Of a stretch of DNA of 64,000 nt, positions 12,862 to 23,697 are shown piece after piece; positions within the stretch are counted from its first letter, which is position 1, and every line of letters starts with the position of its first letter. A program made the position numbers and the translations under genes. The stretch is taken from positions 24,696,337 through 24,760,336 of the forward strand of contig NC_060064.1 of assembly GCF_020283565.1 (NCBI RefSeq). Direction: 5' to 3'. Origin of the DNA: Trifolium pratense. Lineage: Eukaryota; Streptophyta; Magnoliopsida; Fabales; Fabaceae. A model generated the notes under the pieces. That model was not told where the DNA came from, ran no database searches, and worked only from the letters and a program-made list of their open reading frames with translations.

Positions 12862-13027
12862 ATATGCACCATTAGTGTAAATTATTTTACACATGCATTC
12901 AATAATGTGTTGCTACATCATTTAATTAATGCAACACATCGTGTATTTATAAATACAATACATGATATGACAATATATTATAATTAGACTCATGTGTAAA
13001 ATAACTTTACACCGACAACGTATATAT
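12862..13027. mobile_element. MITE with GTGTAAA...TTTACAC termini, copy 1
   Basis: The ends 'gcaccattagtgtaaattattttacac' and 'gtgtaaaataactttacaccgacaacg' form an imperfect inverted repeat. The same family, better preserved, lies at 28488-28646. The interior shares 'ttgctacatcatttaat' and 'acatgat(a/g)tg'. Confidence 0.6.
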
Positions 13028-13104
13028 AAATTAAATACAAATAAAAAACTGTCAACAAAAATCCAATATCATTAAGCAAGTGTCAAAATAAATCTAAACG
13101 TATA

Positions 13105-13185
13105 TAGTCTACCTCGATACGTACGTCTTGTGCTGGATAGATTACTTGTGTTAATATATATCTCATCTTGTCTTGTTCAAAAAAA
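13105..13185 (+). repeat. LINE/retroelement 3' tail, copy 2
   Basis: Parallel to 7719-7793: 'gtctacctcgatacgtacgtcttgtgctgg' leads to 'gttaatatat...cttgttcaaaaaaag'. No coding part is attached. Confidence 0.5.
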
Positions 13186-13505
13186 GTCCCAAAATTAGAA
13201 GAAAGAGCCCAAAAAAATTTAAAATTTAAAATGGTTGCGGGTAAACTCGACACGCCCCACACCAGTCCCATTTTTTAAGCGGGTTAGATGGACAGGAATT
13301 TAAGATACCAAACCTATAACCTTAACTCAGCCCCCCAAAAATAGAAGTTTAAATGGGCCGACCTGGATTTATATTTTTTTAAAAAGTAACTTAAGTAATA
13401 TGTAACATTTTATATATGAAATTCCATTTTTTTTTTATTTCGATTGGATATACGCATCCTTCTTTTTTCGGGATGTGGATAAGGAAATATAATATTTGTT
13501 GATAC

Positions 13506-13677
13506 TAGGGGTCATCGTATCCGAATCAATTAAAAAGTAAAATTACAAACTGAAACTACAAAAAACCGCATTTAATTTTAACCGCACGGATCATTTTTCT
13601 TCTAAACCGCACGGTTTGGTTTGGTTTACGGTTTTCATTTCAGAAAACCGAACCAAACCGCACCGCGAACACCCCTA
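13506..13677. mobile_element. hAT-like MITE, AGGGGT...ACCCCTA, with 8-bp TSD
   Basis: It begins TAGGGGTCATCG and ends GCGAACACCCCTA, with internal accgcac/cggtttgg blocks. The flanks GTTGATAC (13498-13505) and GTTGATAT (13678-13685) are an 8-bp target duplication with one mismatch. It belongs to the same broad family as 17395-18071. Confidence 0.75.
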
Positions 13678-14939
13678 GTTGATATTTTTTCTTTTAAGTT
13701 GAAAAAAAATAAAAGAAAGAAGCAATCACTTGATTTACTTATTCTGAATGGCGCAATAATTAAATATAGTATTCTAAGAATTTGACACGTTTTACCATCT
13801 CTAATTATGAGTGGAATTTAGGGGTAAAAATAGTTTAAGCCGAGTTAGAATTTTACAAGGCTTTTGACCTATCAAAAACTTTAAAGCATAAGCATGGTCC
13901 CTAAAAAAATTAAGGGCTAAAGTATGACTTAGATTATGTTATAATCTTGCTCCCTTTGGGTTTATTTATTTATTTTTATTTTGTTTGGAGAAGTGGTTTA
14001 TTTTTTAAAAAATTGAAATCGGGAGGAGTATTTCATATTGGCCTCATAGCATAGCCTTTTAAAAATACAATATAGCCTATTAACATGTTTAAAAGTTATT
14101 TTTCTAAGAACGTTTTTAAATAAGTAATCATATCTATATTTAAATAAATTAACAAATTTTTATAAAAAAATCAATGATATTAAACCTCATTTTAATATTT
14201 AACATTACAGTTTAGATAATTTAACTATATATGACATTACATGTATTTCAATTATAATTCATAATAAATTAATAATACACTTAAATATGAAAGTTTAACG
14301 CAAATTAATAAGTATAACTTACTAAAAAAAATTATAATTTAATTTAAAATATAAAATTTTATATAATAATAAATTATATTCATATTTATTTAAACAGTTT
14401 GGCCTAATATTGTTTAAAATTTTGTAGTATAATTAATAAATTCAGTTCCTCTAAAGTAAGTAACGTGAATTAACAAATAATAATAAATATCATAGGAACT
14501 TATATACCATAATAAATCATGAATTTGTTAAAGTACCAAAAAAAAATCATGAATTTGTTAAAATAATAATTAAAAGTTTTATTTACACTTTATTCATTTT
14601 CAATGATCCAAAATTTTTAAACATATTTTCAAATTAAGTGTTTTCATTGTAAATTACATTCGTCCCCTCGTGGGGGTATAAAGACAAAAAGTGTATGGCC
14701 GAACCGTAATTCCGTTGATGTAACCCCTAGATAGATTTATCACACACTTTTGCATGGATTTTGAAGATCCATATTTTTTTGTTTGGTAAGGTAAGATCCA
14801 TATATGTTTAAGGTAAAGTAAAAAGTGCAATTCAAATCTTTTTTTGATCTAAAGGTGGTTTTTATTTTATAATTATTACTCTCTGTTTTAAATTATAAGA
14901 CAAGATAATTATTAAATTTAAAGAGCTTTCAGGCTTCAA

Positions 14940-15365
14940 TATAGGTACGACTTTGTTCGAGATGTCCTTTTTGATATTGTTAGGCGCACAAGAATATTGC
15001 CAAAAAAGAGATGCCTGTGAACTTATTGACCAACCCACAAGAGGGACGATCAACTCTCAGATCGGTGGATGTTATGGTGTATAGGTGGGTAGGGGGGAAG
15101 CATGCATGTGTGTATTTGACTGTAGTTTCGCCACTTGTTAGATTGAGAGCAGAGACTTTTACTGTGGGATAGACAACTCTGAAAGCTACTTCAAGTAAAG
15201 TGACTAAACATGAGAAAGCATGCTCTGACAGTCAACATGCTTTCATACTATTTACATTTGACACATTTGGTTTCATCGCACCAGAGACTGTGAGTCTTCT
15301 ACAAAGAGTTCAAAAGGTTATGAATAACTATGTTGTGTTCCCTAAAGCTATGAATGTTATTTTTT
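14940..15365 (+). pseudogene. Decayed retroelement (LINE/RT-associated) fragment
   Basis: Pieced across frames, the plus strand reads 'YDFVRDVLFDI', then 'LRSVDVMVYRWVGGKHAC', then 'KHEKACSDSQHAFI' and 'FDTFGFIAPETVSLLQRVQ'. I recognise this string as a conserved tail often annotated in legume and other plant genomes near reverse-transcriptase-like repeats. Frame breaks and an in-frame stop (after 'FTVG') show that it is dead. The exact element class is uncertain. Confidence 0.6.
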
Positions 15366-15369
15366 AAGA

Positions 15370-16280
15370 GAATTGATTTTACCATTAAAAAAAATTAGCG
15401 ACGCAACTTGTTACCCGTTTGACTTCCATTCATATATAATTTTCCTATATTTATTACTAACATATAATAGAGCACGCTCATTTGTTTGAAGAAAAAAAAA
15501 ACTGAAAAGTAAAATAGGGAGAATAGAATGAAATTATGTTCTACCAAAAGAAAAAAAAAGAATGAAATTATGTTATGGGCCACAGCTTGGTGGTTATCGA
15601 TTCACAATACGCGTAGAAATTATGCTTTTTGTGGGGTAGGCGTCCCACGTGTAAGCAAGCAGTAGGGTCCATTAGTCTTGCACATGACATGACCGCTTCA
15701 GATGTTCTAGGCTAGGCCTTCCTCTTTTTACTTTTGTTTTCTTCAATGGTTTTGCCTTTTGTTGTTGAATTTTGACCCATCCAAATAAATTACTCTTTTC
15801 TTTTTTTTTACAAACTCTTTTGGTCCCTATTGGAGAAAATAAGATTTTATTGGAGAAAATAAGTCTAAATTCAATCATTTTCTTTTTTCATTAAAAATCA
15901 CATTATAAACAAATCTTTTTTCATGATAATTAACGAGACGTCTTACATAAGAATGTAGAATATTTATGACATTTTAAGTACATGGTGCATTGCATATCAT
16001 ATAAATCAAAATATACATCAATTTTACATCTCCGTTATTCACTTTCATGGCTCTGAGATTTTATTTAAAAAAATAAGGAGCAATATGATGGGAATGAAGT
16101 TTGTTAGAAATTTCAATCAAGAAAATCGCAAAAGAATAAATTATGAAAAATATATTCTTAAATTTCTTTACATAATCTTAAGATGAACAAATAACTACTC
16201 ACATATGATATACTAAAGTTTTAATTTGATTTTGGTAAAAAAATAGTTTTTCATAATAGATAAAAATTAAATTTTAGACA
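15370..16280. other. Intergenic, no gene recognised
   Basis: AT-rich with poly-A/T runs. A duplicated phrase 'gaatgaaattatgtt' occurs at about 15527 and 15561. No exon is supported. Confidence 0.5.
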
Positions 16281-16287
16281 AATCATT

Positions 16288-16352
16288 ATGTTTGATCTAG
16301 TAGTAATGGATTTGGGTAGTACGTTATAGATCTTGGGTTCGATCCCCAGTTA
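16288..16352 (+). repeat. tRNA-like SINE fragment
   Basis: 'tttgatctagtagtaatgga' followed by 'ttgggttcgatcccc' gives tRNA-like A and B boxes. A reverse-strand relative is at 63601-63670. Confidence 0.5.
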
Positions 16353-16380
16353 TTATAAATCAAAAAATTAAAATTAAATT

Positions 16381-16910
16381 GGGTTTAATGCAGTTTTGAT
16401 CCCCCTATTTTGAAAAATCTGAACTTTTGATCCCCCTATTTTAAAACTCATCACTTTTGATCCCCCTATTTTAGTTTTTTGTTAGTTTTAGTCCCCCACC
16501 TCAATTTGGTCAAACTTTTGCTAATGTGTCATGCTCACTGATGACGTGGCATTGTACATGTGGACAACTTGCTATAATGATGTCAGAAAAATTGGTGACA
16601 CACAATATTTGACCTATAGAGATGCATGTTTTGCAATGAGATTCCTTAAAGATGATCGTGTTTACATCACTGCAATCAAAGAAGCAAAAGATTGGGGCTC
16701 GGGACATTATCTAAGGAAATTGTTTGTCCACATGTACAATGTCACGTCATCAGTGAGCATGACACATAAGCAAAAGTTTGACCAAATTGAGGTGGGGGAC
16801 TAAAACTAACAAAAAACTAAAATAGGGGGATCAAAAGTGCTGAGTTTTAAAATAGGGGGATCAAAAGTTCAGGTTTTTCAAAATAGGGGGATCAAAACTG
16901 CATTAAAGCC
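16381..16910. mobile_element. Mutator-like foldback MITE with captured Helitron-helicase fragment
   Basis: The termini GGGTTTAATGCAG and CTGCATTAAAGCC open arms of about 185 bp. Each arm contains three iterations of 'ttttgatccccctatttt'. The flanking 9-mers at 16372-16380 and 16911-16919 are both AATTAAATT, an exact 9-bp target duplication typical of Mutator-like elements. The spacer (about 16570-16730) is not part of the palindrome and encodes a Helitron-helicase-like peptide, listed separately. Confidence 0.88.
16571..16738 (+). pseudogene. Helitron RepHel helicase fragment inside a MITE
   Basis: The open frame reads '...LTYRDACFAMRFLKDDRVY' and 'AIKEAKDWGSGHYLRKLFV'. This matches the conserved block of plant Helitron helicases that runs from a T(Y/F)xxACFAxGLLxDDxEY motif to an (S/T)GxxLRxLFV motif. 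Only about 55 codons are present and both sides run straight into the palindromic arms, so it cannot be functional. Assignment is by recalled family pattern. Confidence 0.65.
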
Positions 16911-16919
16911 AATTAAATT

Positions 16920-17394
16920 TTAGATTTTTTCTCTTGTTAGGGATGACATGTGAGAATAATTCTTGATACGAGAAGTGAAAAGTCGGGAGATGGGAGCCGC
17001 CATACTTGCCATAACATTCCACGTTCCCATCAAGGAATCATGCAGATGATGCAGGAAGTTCACCAAACTGCAAATCCATCTTCACATTTTGTCCAATCAC
17101 TATGCCACATGTCTCAAGGAGACAATGCCAACTATTGAGTTGTGGTGCACACAATGGCGAATCTAGAAATTTTACGTAATTTGGACAAAATTTTAGTCTA
17201 ACAAAAAATCTCAGTTTTTTTCTAAGTTAATCCCTAAAAATTTCAATTTATCTCAGTTTTGTCCTAAATTAACCCCCAAAAATCATAATTTTACTCTAAA
17301 CTAATCCCTAAAATTACCAAAATTTTTGGCGAGGGTCTGGAAAACTGCCCGGGCTTGCGGAGCTGAAGAATCGCCCAAGATGCACATTGGATAT
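16920..17394. other. Intergenic, no gene recognised
   Basis: A GC-richer stretch (16960-17150) has a 62-codon open frame with no recognisable domain. The part at 17190-17330, with 'ctcagttttgtcctaaattaa' iterations, looks like one arm of another decayed foldback element. Confidence 0.35.
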
Positions 17395-18071
17395 TAGGGG
17401 TGCTCGCGGTTCGGTTTGGATCGGTTTTGAGGCAAAAACTCATCCGATCCAAAAATAAATTCATTTGCGGTTTGGTTCGGTTTTGGATGACAAATAAAAA
17501 AAATCTGATCCAATCCGATCCAATATTATGCGGTTTAATTTGGATCGGTTTTTGGATATCCAAATTATAAATTGTATTTTTTTTTAATAAATATAAATAT
17601 TATAAAAAACGCTACAAAATAATAGTTTGACATTTTTGACAAAATAAATATTAAGTTTGATGTAAAATATAACATATAATATATTGAAAATTAATATTTT
17701 GGAATGACAATTACCAATTATATTCAAAACATATAAAAAGTAAAAAAAAAAAATTAAATTAAACTAACATATAGTATTAACAAAATTTAAAATAGATTAA
17801 ATTAATTAACAAAATTTAAAATGAAAAAAAAGGTTAATGCAATATATATATTTATACTAATAAAAAGATAAATAAATATTAAAATATATGTATGCGGTTT
17901 GGTTCGGTTTGGATTAGTTTTAAGAAATCAATCCGAAATCCGATCCGATCCAGCGGTTTTCACAAAAGAACATCCAAACACATCCAAAAAACTTCGGTTT
18001 TTTGCGGTTTTCGGTTTTTTTGGATCGGTTTTCAGTTTTTATTTGGATTGGTTTGGATTTGAGCACCCCTA
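17395..18071. mobile_element. hAT-like element with GGTTCGG repeats and exact 8-bp TSD
   Basis: It begins TAGGGGTGCTCGCGG and ends TTTGAGCACCCCTA. The flanks at 17387-17394 and 18072-18079 are both TTGGATAT. The ends are rich in cggtttgg/ccaatccgatcc direct and inverted iterations and the centre is very AT-rich. No transposase is present. Confidence 0.88.
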
Positions 18072-18079
18072 TTGGATAT

Positions 18080-19190
18080 TGCAATAATAAAATCATATTT
18101 AAATAAATAATACTTCCTCCGATTCTTATTATAAAAAGAAGTAATTACTTTTCAAATTTATAAAATGTTATTTGTATTTAGTGTATATTATAGATCAAAT
18201 ACATTATTCTATTATATGAATCTGAAAAATAATTTTTTTTTATAACAACAACAGGACGGGGTAACTTATTTATTCACACCGTTTTACCATGAGTGAAACA
18301 GTACTGAAACTTTCTTGCCATTTTTTCCTCTCTGACGGGTTAAGTACCTTTCTTTTTCTTTTCTTTTTTTTGACAAGGGGTTAAGTACCTCTCAGTTTCA
18401 CAGTTTCACTCGAGTTTCTTGTACCCTACAAATATAGGAAACACATGCATTTACGATAAAGTTGAGATGAGCAATGAGGTGTGTAGATGAATGAGTTGTT
18501 TGAGTTTCTTTTGGCCATGAATCGAGGACCACGTACGTAAACAACGTGATTGACCCACTCTTTTTTCTAACCTACCTTAAATTTCGATGCAATTTCGTCA
18601 CATTATTTTAGTTACTATGGACTAGACTATATATTGCTACAAAAGGGACAAATACAAGAGATGAAAAAGTTTTAAAGATATATGTACCCAATAGGCCAAA
18701 AATAAAAGTTTAAAAGATAGTATATGTGACAAATAACATTTTAGCCATGCATTCATTTGTTGAAACATAAAGGTATAATTCTAAAATAAAATACAGCAAA
18801 GAATATTTAGCCATGCATTGCACACTAGGAGACAAATAGTTAGTTGATTGTTAAAATTTAAACCATATCATAGACTCTAAATTTTATATATATGTTCAAC
18901 TCTTCTAGATATTTTGTGATATTGGGTTGGTAGTTGTAGGTCACGTACTTTCCTACATATAAATTCATCGTCATCCAAATTGAAGATGTGATAGTTGACT
19001 AGAATATTGTATCATGTCCGTGCTTCTCATGTGTACAAATCAAATCACACAAGATAAACAAGGATAATTTTAAAAATTCCTGTAATAAAAGGGTAATTTA
19101 ATAAAATAATAACTATTGGCTTTAATAATAATAATCAAATAGTAGAGTTCCTTTAATTAAAACTCTGTTTTTTCTTTACAAAAAAAAAAA
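18080..19190. other. Intergenic, with a decayed Stowaway-like MITE end
   Basis: 18111-18235 begins 'cttcctccgattcttattataaaa' and resembles one end of the small MITE family found whole at 30316-30475. The rest shows no exon. Confidence 0.45.
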
Positions 19191-19822
19191 GCTTAAATGC
19201 AGTTTTGGCCCCCCAAGTTTCACAATTGCTTGATTTTGGTCCCCCACATTTTAATTGCTTGATTTTAACCCCCTAAGTTTCACAATTGCTTGATTTTAGC
19301 CCTCTAAGTTTCAATTGCTCGATTTTGGCCCCCCAAGTTTACCCCCTTTTGCATTTACTAGCCCCCCGTTGAATATTTTAATTAAAAATTGGTTATGTGG
19401 CATTTTAAAATTAAATAAGTATTTAAAAATAAATAAATAAATTACGAATTGTTTTTTAAAAACTAAATTATAAAATATTTTTTTTATTATATTTAGTTTG
19501 TAAAATAATTTTGTTATATAAAAAAGTAAAAAAAACATTTTATGAATTATTTTTTAAAAACTTTGTAAACTTTTTTTAAATAAAAAACATATTTTTAATT
19601 TTTTTAAAATGTCACATAAGCAATTTATAGTCAAAAAAGTCAACGGGGGACTAGCAAATGCAAAAGGGGGTAAACTTGGGGGGCCAAAATCGAGCAATTG
19701 AAACTTGGAGGGCTAAAATCAAGCAATTGTGAAACTTAGAGGGTTAAAATCAAGCAATTGAAATGTGGGGGGCCAAAATCAAGCAATTGTGAAACTTGAG
19801 GGGCCAAAACTGCATTTAAGCC
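19191..19822. mobile_element. Mutator-like foldback MITE (GGCTTAAATGCAG family)
   Basis: The termini are GCTTAAATGCAGTTTTGGCC and the inverse ending CTGCATTTAAGCC. Each arm carries about five iterations of a 25-30 bp unit containing 'aattgcttgattttggcccc'. The spacer is AT-rich and non-coding. The flanks are A runs on both sides, so the 9-bp duplication (A9) carries little information. Confidence 0.8.
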
Positions 19823-21520
19823 AAAAAAAAATTGTTTTATCTTTATCATGTTATTATTTTTCTTTAGCCAAATTCATATACAAAAATTGTTGTAAAGGAC
19901 TAATGCAAATAGTGGAGACTTGAGGGACCAAATTAATACTTTTTATATATAAGAGGCCAAATTCAAATCTAAAATAAACGTAAGGGATCAAATGTGTAGT
20001 TAAGTCTATACTATATCATTCCATATGAAACTTTTTTGATATGGGGCCTGATAATTGAGAGTTTGGTCGCAATGTAAGTAAAGTCGGCCAAAAATTGTTC
20101 CCACAAAAAATTGAACTTGATTTTTCTGAATAATTCATCCTAAGATATCTCATTAACCATAAGCCTAATTTCTAATCCATATGAAACTAATTTAACACAT
20201 TTCTCGGATTCAAAGTTTACTCAAGACGGATTTTGAAAAAGCTATTATAAACATATAAAAGATTTCGTCAATATAAACGTATCTTCATATGTTACATTAC
20301 ATAAGAGATTTGTAAAATCTTTTCAAACCTATTTCAACACTATTTTCTTTGATGCTAGGCTAACAAACACATTATCCATGGGAAATCGACCAATGATTTA
20401 AATTAGATCGATGTCGACATATTTTTTGTTTTAAGTAAGGTATAGAATGTAAAAGAATCGTAGTATGATTTCTCTTCAACATATAAATCACATTAATAAT
20501 TTTGTTGTCACATGATATTAATTTCCCTAAGAAAGCATGATGTTGTCGCATGGGTCAGGGTCCATTTTCAAGTCAAGTGTCTTGAATTGGATCCATGTAC
20601 ATTATAGCCCTCTTCACACTCTTTCTAATAGACCCACCAAAAGCCCTTTCACACATTCACAAGCATGTCTTGCAGTTAATGCATGGTTTATTTCCACACT
20701 TCATATATCATCTTAATATAGAGATATTCTATAAAATTGTGAATATATAATTATTAATGTTGTTTCATACCTAAAAATAATTGAATATGTCGACATGAAA
20801 ATGAAAGAAAGCATTAAGAGAAAATAACTGATCATGATATGGATTTGAAATGATAATTAAAGATATATCATAGGTTGTCACTTATTGATTAGAGTAAGGT
20901 ACTATTTTAAATCAACATTAGTGAACTTTCATAAAAAAAAAAAGGGAGATTAATTAAAGATAATATTAAGCTCTAAAAATTTCTCATGGAGAATTATGTA
21001 TTAAACAATTCTTTAAACTTGTTTTTGTTAAATACTCCTACTTGTTTTTGTTATACATTATACACAACCTAAAATAAAATATATTGGCACTCAAATGCAA
21101 ATATACCCTCTTGCGCAGCATCTAAGGCTGATTCCAAGGCATAGCTAGCTACAAAATTTAGCTCTAATATCATGTTAAATAAACTTAGATTCCGTTTATA
21201 AAAAAAAAAAGCAAAAGTACATATAGATATTGCACAATCTAAGACTCTTTTAGAGTTTTTTTTTTACCCTTAAATATTACTACTAATCTACAAATTTTTA
21301 GATACATTTTCTTTCTTTTCTTTTAGATATATATTTCTTATTAATATTATCAATTTATTTTAGAATATGAAGCGTCAAGTTTAAATATATTTATTTATAC
21401 ATAAAGAGAAACTTAGTAATATTCATATATAAATCATATGCATAAGTATAATTATATGACCAACTTTTCTCATAATATGTGTAAAAAATGTCATAGGGTT
21501 TTATAATTAGAAATAAAGGA
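19823..21520. other. Intergenic, no gene recognised
   Basis: AT-rich. A piece near 19890-20000 ('gagggaccaaatt', 'aagggatcaaatg') looks like an old foldback MITE arm. No exon or RNA gene is supported. Confidence 0.45.
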
Positions 21521-21628
21521 GTAACTTTTAGTTTTTTAAGCAAATATGTCTTATTATAAGAAGAAGTTTACTTTTTAGATTCATAAAATGTTGGATGTAT
21601 CTGACCTATAATATTATGGGTCAGATAC

Positions 21629-22110
21629 TGTTAAGAAGTCTCACATCGGTTGGGAGATGGTCTGACTAAGTGTTTATAAAGTAGAGGTAATCTTCACCTT
21701 ACAAGCTCTTACAAATGGATATTGGGCCTAACTCATCCTTAAAAAACCGGCTTGTAAGGTGAGGATTGTCTCTAGTATATAAACACTTAGTCAGACAATC
21801 TCTCAACCAATATGGGACTCTTAACACACCCCCTCACGCCCAGCACTATTGGGCTTGGTGCGTGGATATAAAGGGTAGGTGGCCCGATAGCGGAAACCTG
21901 ATAACAGGTGGCCCAACGGATCGTAGAGAGGCTCTGATACCATCTTAGAAATGGATATTGGGTCTAACTCATCCTTACAAAACCAGCTTGTAAGGTGAGG
22001 ATTGCCTCTAGTATATAAACACTTAGTCAGACTATCTCTCAACCAATGTGGGACTCTTAACACAAGCCGGTTTTGTAGGGATGAGTTAAACTCAATACCC
22101 AATTTTAATA
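21629..22110 (+). mobile_element. Solo TRIM LTR, interrupted by a second TRIM
   Basis: The LTR starts TGTTAAGAAGTCTCACATCGG at 21629 and resumes at 22063 with CAAGCCGGTTTTGTAGGG. The outer flanks are both GATAC (21624-21628 and 22111-22115), an exact 5-bp target duplication. Net LTR length without the insert is about 121 bp, matching the 120-bp LTRs of the inserted TRIM. Confidence 0.85.
21707..22062 (-). mobile_element. Complete TRIM retrotransposon, 356 bp
   Basis: On the minus strand: LTR 22062-21943 (120 bp, starting TGTTAAGAGTCCCACATTGG), then a primer-binding site TGGTATCAGAGC (complement of the 3' end of initiator tRNA-Met, 21942-21931), a 116-bp interior, a purine tract GCGTGAGGGGG, and LTR 21826-21707. 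Flanks CAAGC (21702-21706 and 22063-22067) are an exact 5-bp duplication. There is no coding capacity, as in all TRIMs. Confidence 0.92.
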
Positions 22111-22189
22111 GATACATCCAACATTCTATGAATTTAGAAAGTAAATTTTTTCTTATAATAAGAACCAGAGGGAGTATTATTTTTTCCAT

Positions 22190-23090
22190 TCAAAATTACT
22201 GAAATTTAAATAATCAAAATGGAGAATAGCCTAATCTAATAAAATAAAATAAAATATAAAACCACTACAAAAGGTATGTCTTGCACGCAACAAATTGAAA
22301 TCAACAAGTGATTAGTGTCATAATTAGTTTGAAGCTATGCACAAAAATAATTAATAGCAAAAGTTGAGCATCAAAGAACCATCGATAATCTCTGATTTTC
22401 TCTTTACTCATTTGGCTATTTGACAATAATTGTAAGATGAGATTGCATACGTAGAAGACAAGTTATTTTCTCTACGTGTCTCAGTGTCTATCTCTTGTGC
22501 CCCTCTTTTTTTGTTCATGTCCTTTTATATGTTGGCATCTTTCGTGGTGACTACTAAGGAGACTAGGACTGTCTACGATCCTACAAACATTTCATAATAA
22601 CTAATAGACCTTTTGGTCATTTGGTATAGGATGTGTAACTTAACTGATTTAAGCTAGTTTAGTTAAAGATTAAAGAGTTAAAGTTCAAGAGTTCAAGTCT
22701 AAAAGAAAAACTAATATCACATAGTAATTAACAACTAAAAATTTGGTATTAAAATAAAATATAAAAAAAACCTTTTGGTTGTTTTATTTGGTGTTCCATC
22801 ATTATCGCAAATACATGCATGCATAAGTAGCAAATGTTATAAGAAAGAGAAATATTTGAGTAATTTTGCATATGTCCTATGCTACTTAGGTGGTCAAAAG
22901 CTCATGCATCAGTCAAAGATCTGTCAAGTGGCCAATTTTAATTGGCCACTGGTGCGGCCAAAATTGCTATAAAAGGGGCTTTCTCTTCTTATGTTTATTT
23001 TCTTTACTTTAGTATTGTTAGTGTGTTTAGTTTTTGTTATTTTGTATCTAAATGGGCACAAAGTCCGTTTTATGTTAGACATAACGATCC
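22190..23090. other. Intergenic, possibly including a copia LTR remnant
   Basis: No exon is supported. At 22925-22985 an inverted motif around 'ggccaattttaattggcc' is followed by a TATA-like 'gctataaaagg', which could be the promoter of a degraded copia LTR preceding the gag fragment at 23120. Confidence 0.35.
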
Positions 23091-23119
23091 CTCCGGTTTC
23101 CTTTTGGGATCGTTAAAGA

Positions 23120-23560
23120 AATCCAAGGATATTTATGTGTTATCAATTGACGAGTTGCAAAGCTCACTAATTGTTTACAAACAGAAATTCCCAAAAATGA
23201 AGTGGTAAATAAGTCATATAAAAGTCGCATGTGAAGAAATGCATATCAATAGACGCCAAAACTTCATAAAGGCTGCGGTGGAATCTTACAAGTGCCATAA
23301 GCTTGATCATTACAAGTATGAATGTCCTAACAATGGGAAAAACTATGCTGAATTGGATGAGGAATAGATGATCTTGATGTCTTATGTGCAGTAGAATGAG
23401 GCTAAGGTTTTTGTATTCTGGTTGCTCAAATCATATCTCTAAAGACAAAGGCAAATACAAAGCAATGATTCCTACCATAATTCTATTACTATATCAAATA
23501 TTCCTAGCATTACACCGTCACTTATCCAAGGATCACAATAATTTATATTTAAATAATAAT
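23120..23560 (+). pseudogene. Ty1/copia gag-protease remnant
   Basis: Across frames the plus strand reads 'SIDELQSSLIVYKQKF', then 'YKCHKLDHYKYECP' (a Gag zinc knuckle whose first Cys is replaced by Ser), then 'NYAELDEE', and 'YSGCSNHISKDKGKY', which corresponds to the copia protease DSGCSNH region with Asp changed to Tyr. Stops and frameshifts interrupt it repeatedly. It is a dead retrotransposon fragment; no integrase or RT follows. Confidence 0.75.
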
Positions 23561-23697
23561 AAGAAAATATCTGTTGTATGAATCCGTCTAATATACCTAG
23601 AGTACATCTAAAACTATTTGGCTATTGGAAAAAAACTGCAAGGACATAACAAGGGACGCCCTAATAAGGATCTAAAAAAGGGCGCCCAACAAGAAGA

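Larger units (their letters stand above)
21550..22175. mobile_element. Stowaway-like MITE split by nested TRIM insertions
   Basis: The left arm 'cttattataagaagaagtttac...ttggatgtatc' faces the right arm 'gatacatccaac...cttataataagaaccagagggag'. Removing 21629-22115 (the solo LTR plus one copy of its 5-bp duplication) restores a continuous small hairpin. Confidence 0.7.

Noticed and set aside
21766..22202. Several 60-120 codon frames across the TRIM region
   Set aside because: They are shadows of the LTR palindromes and contain the primer-binding site and purine tract instead of protein motifs.
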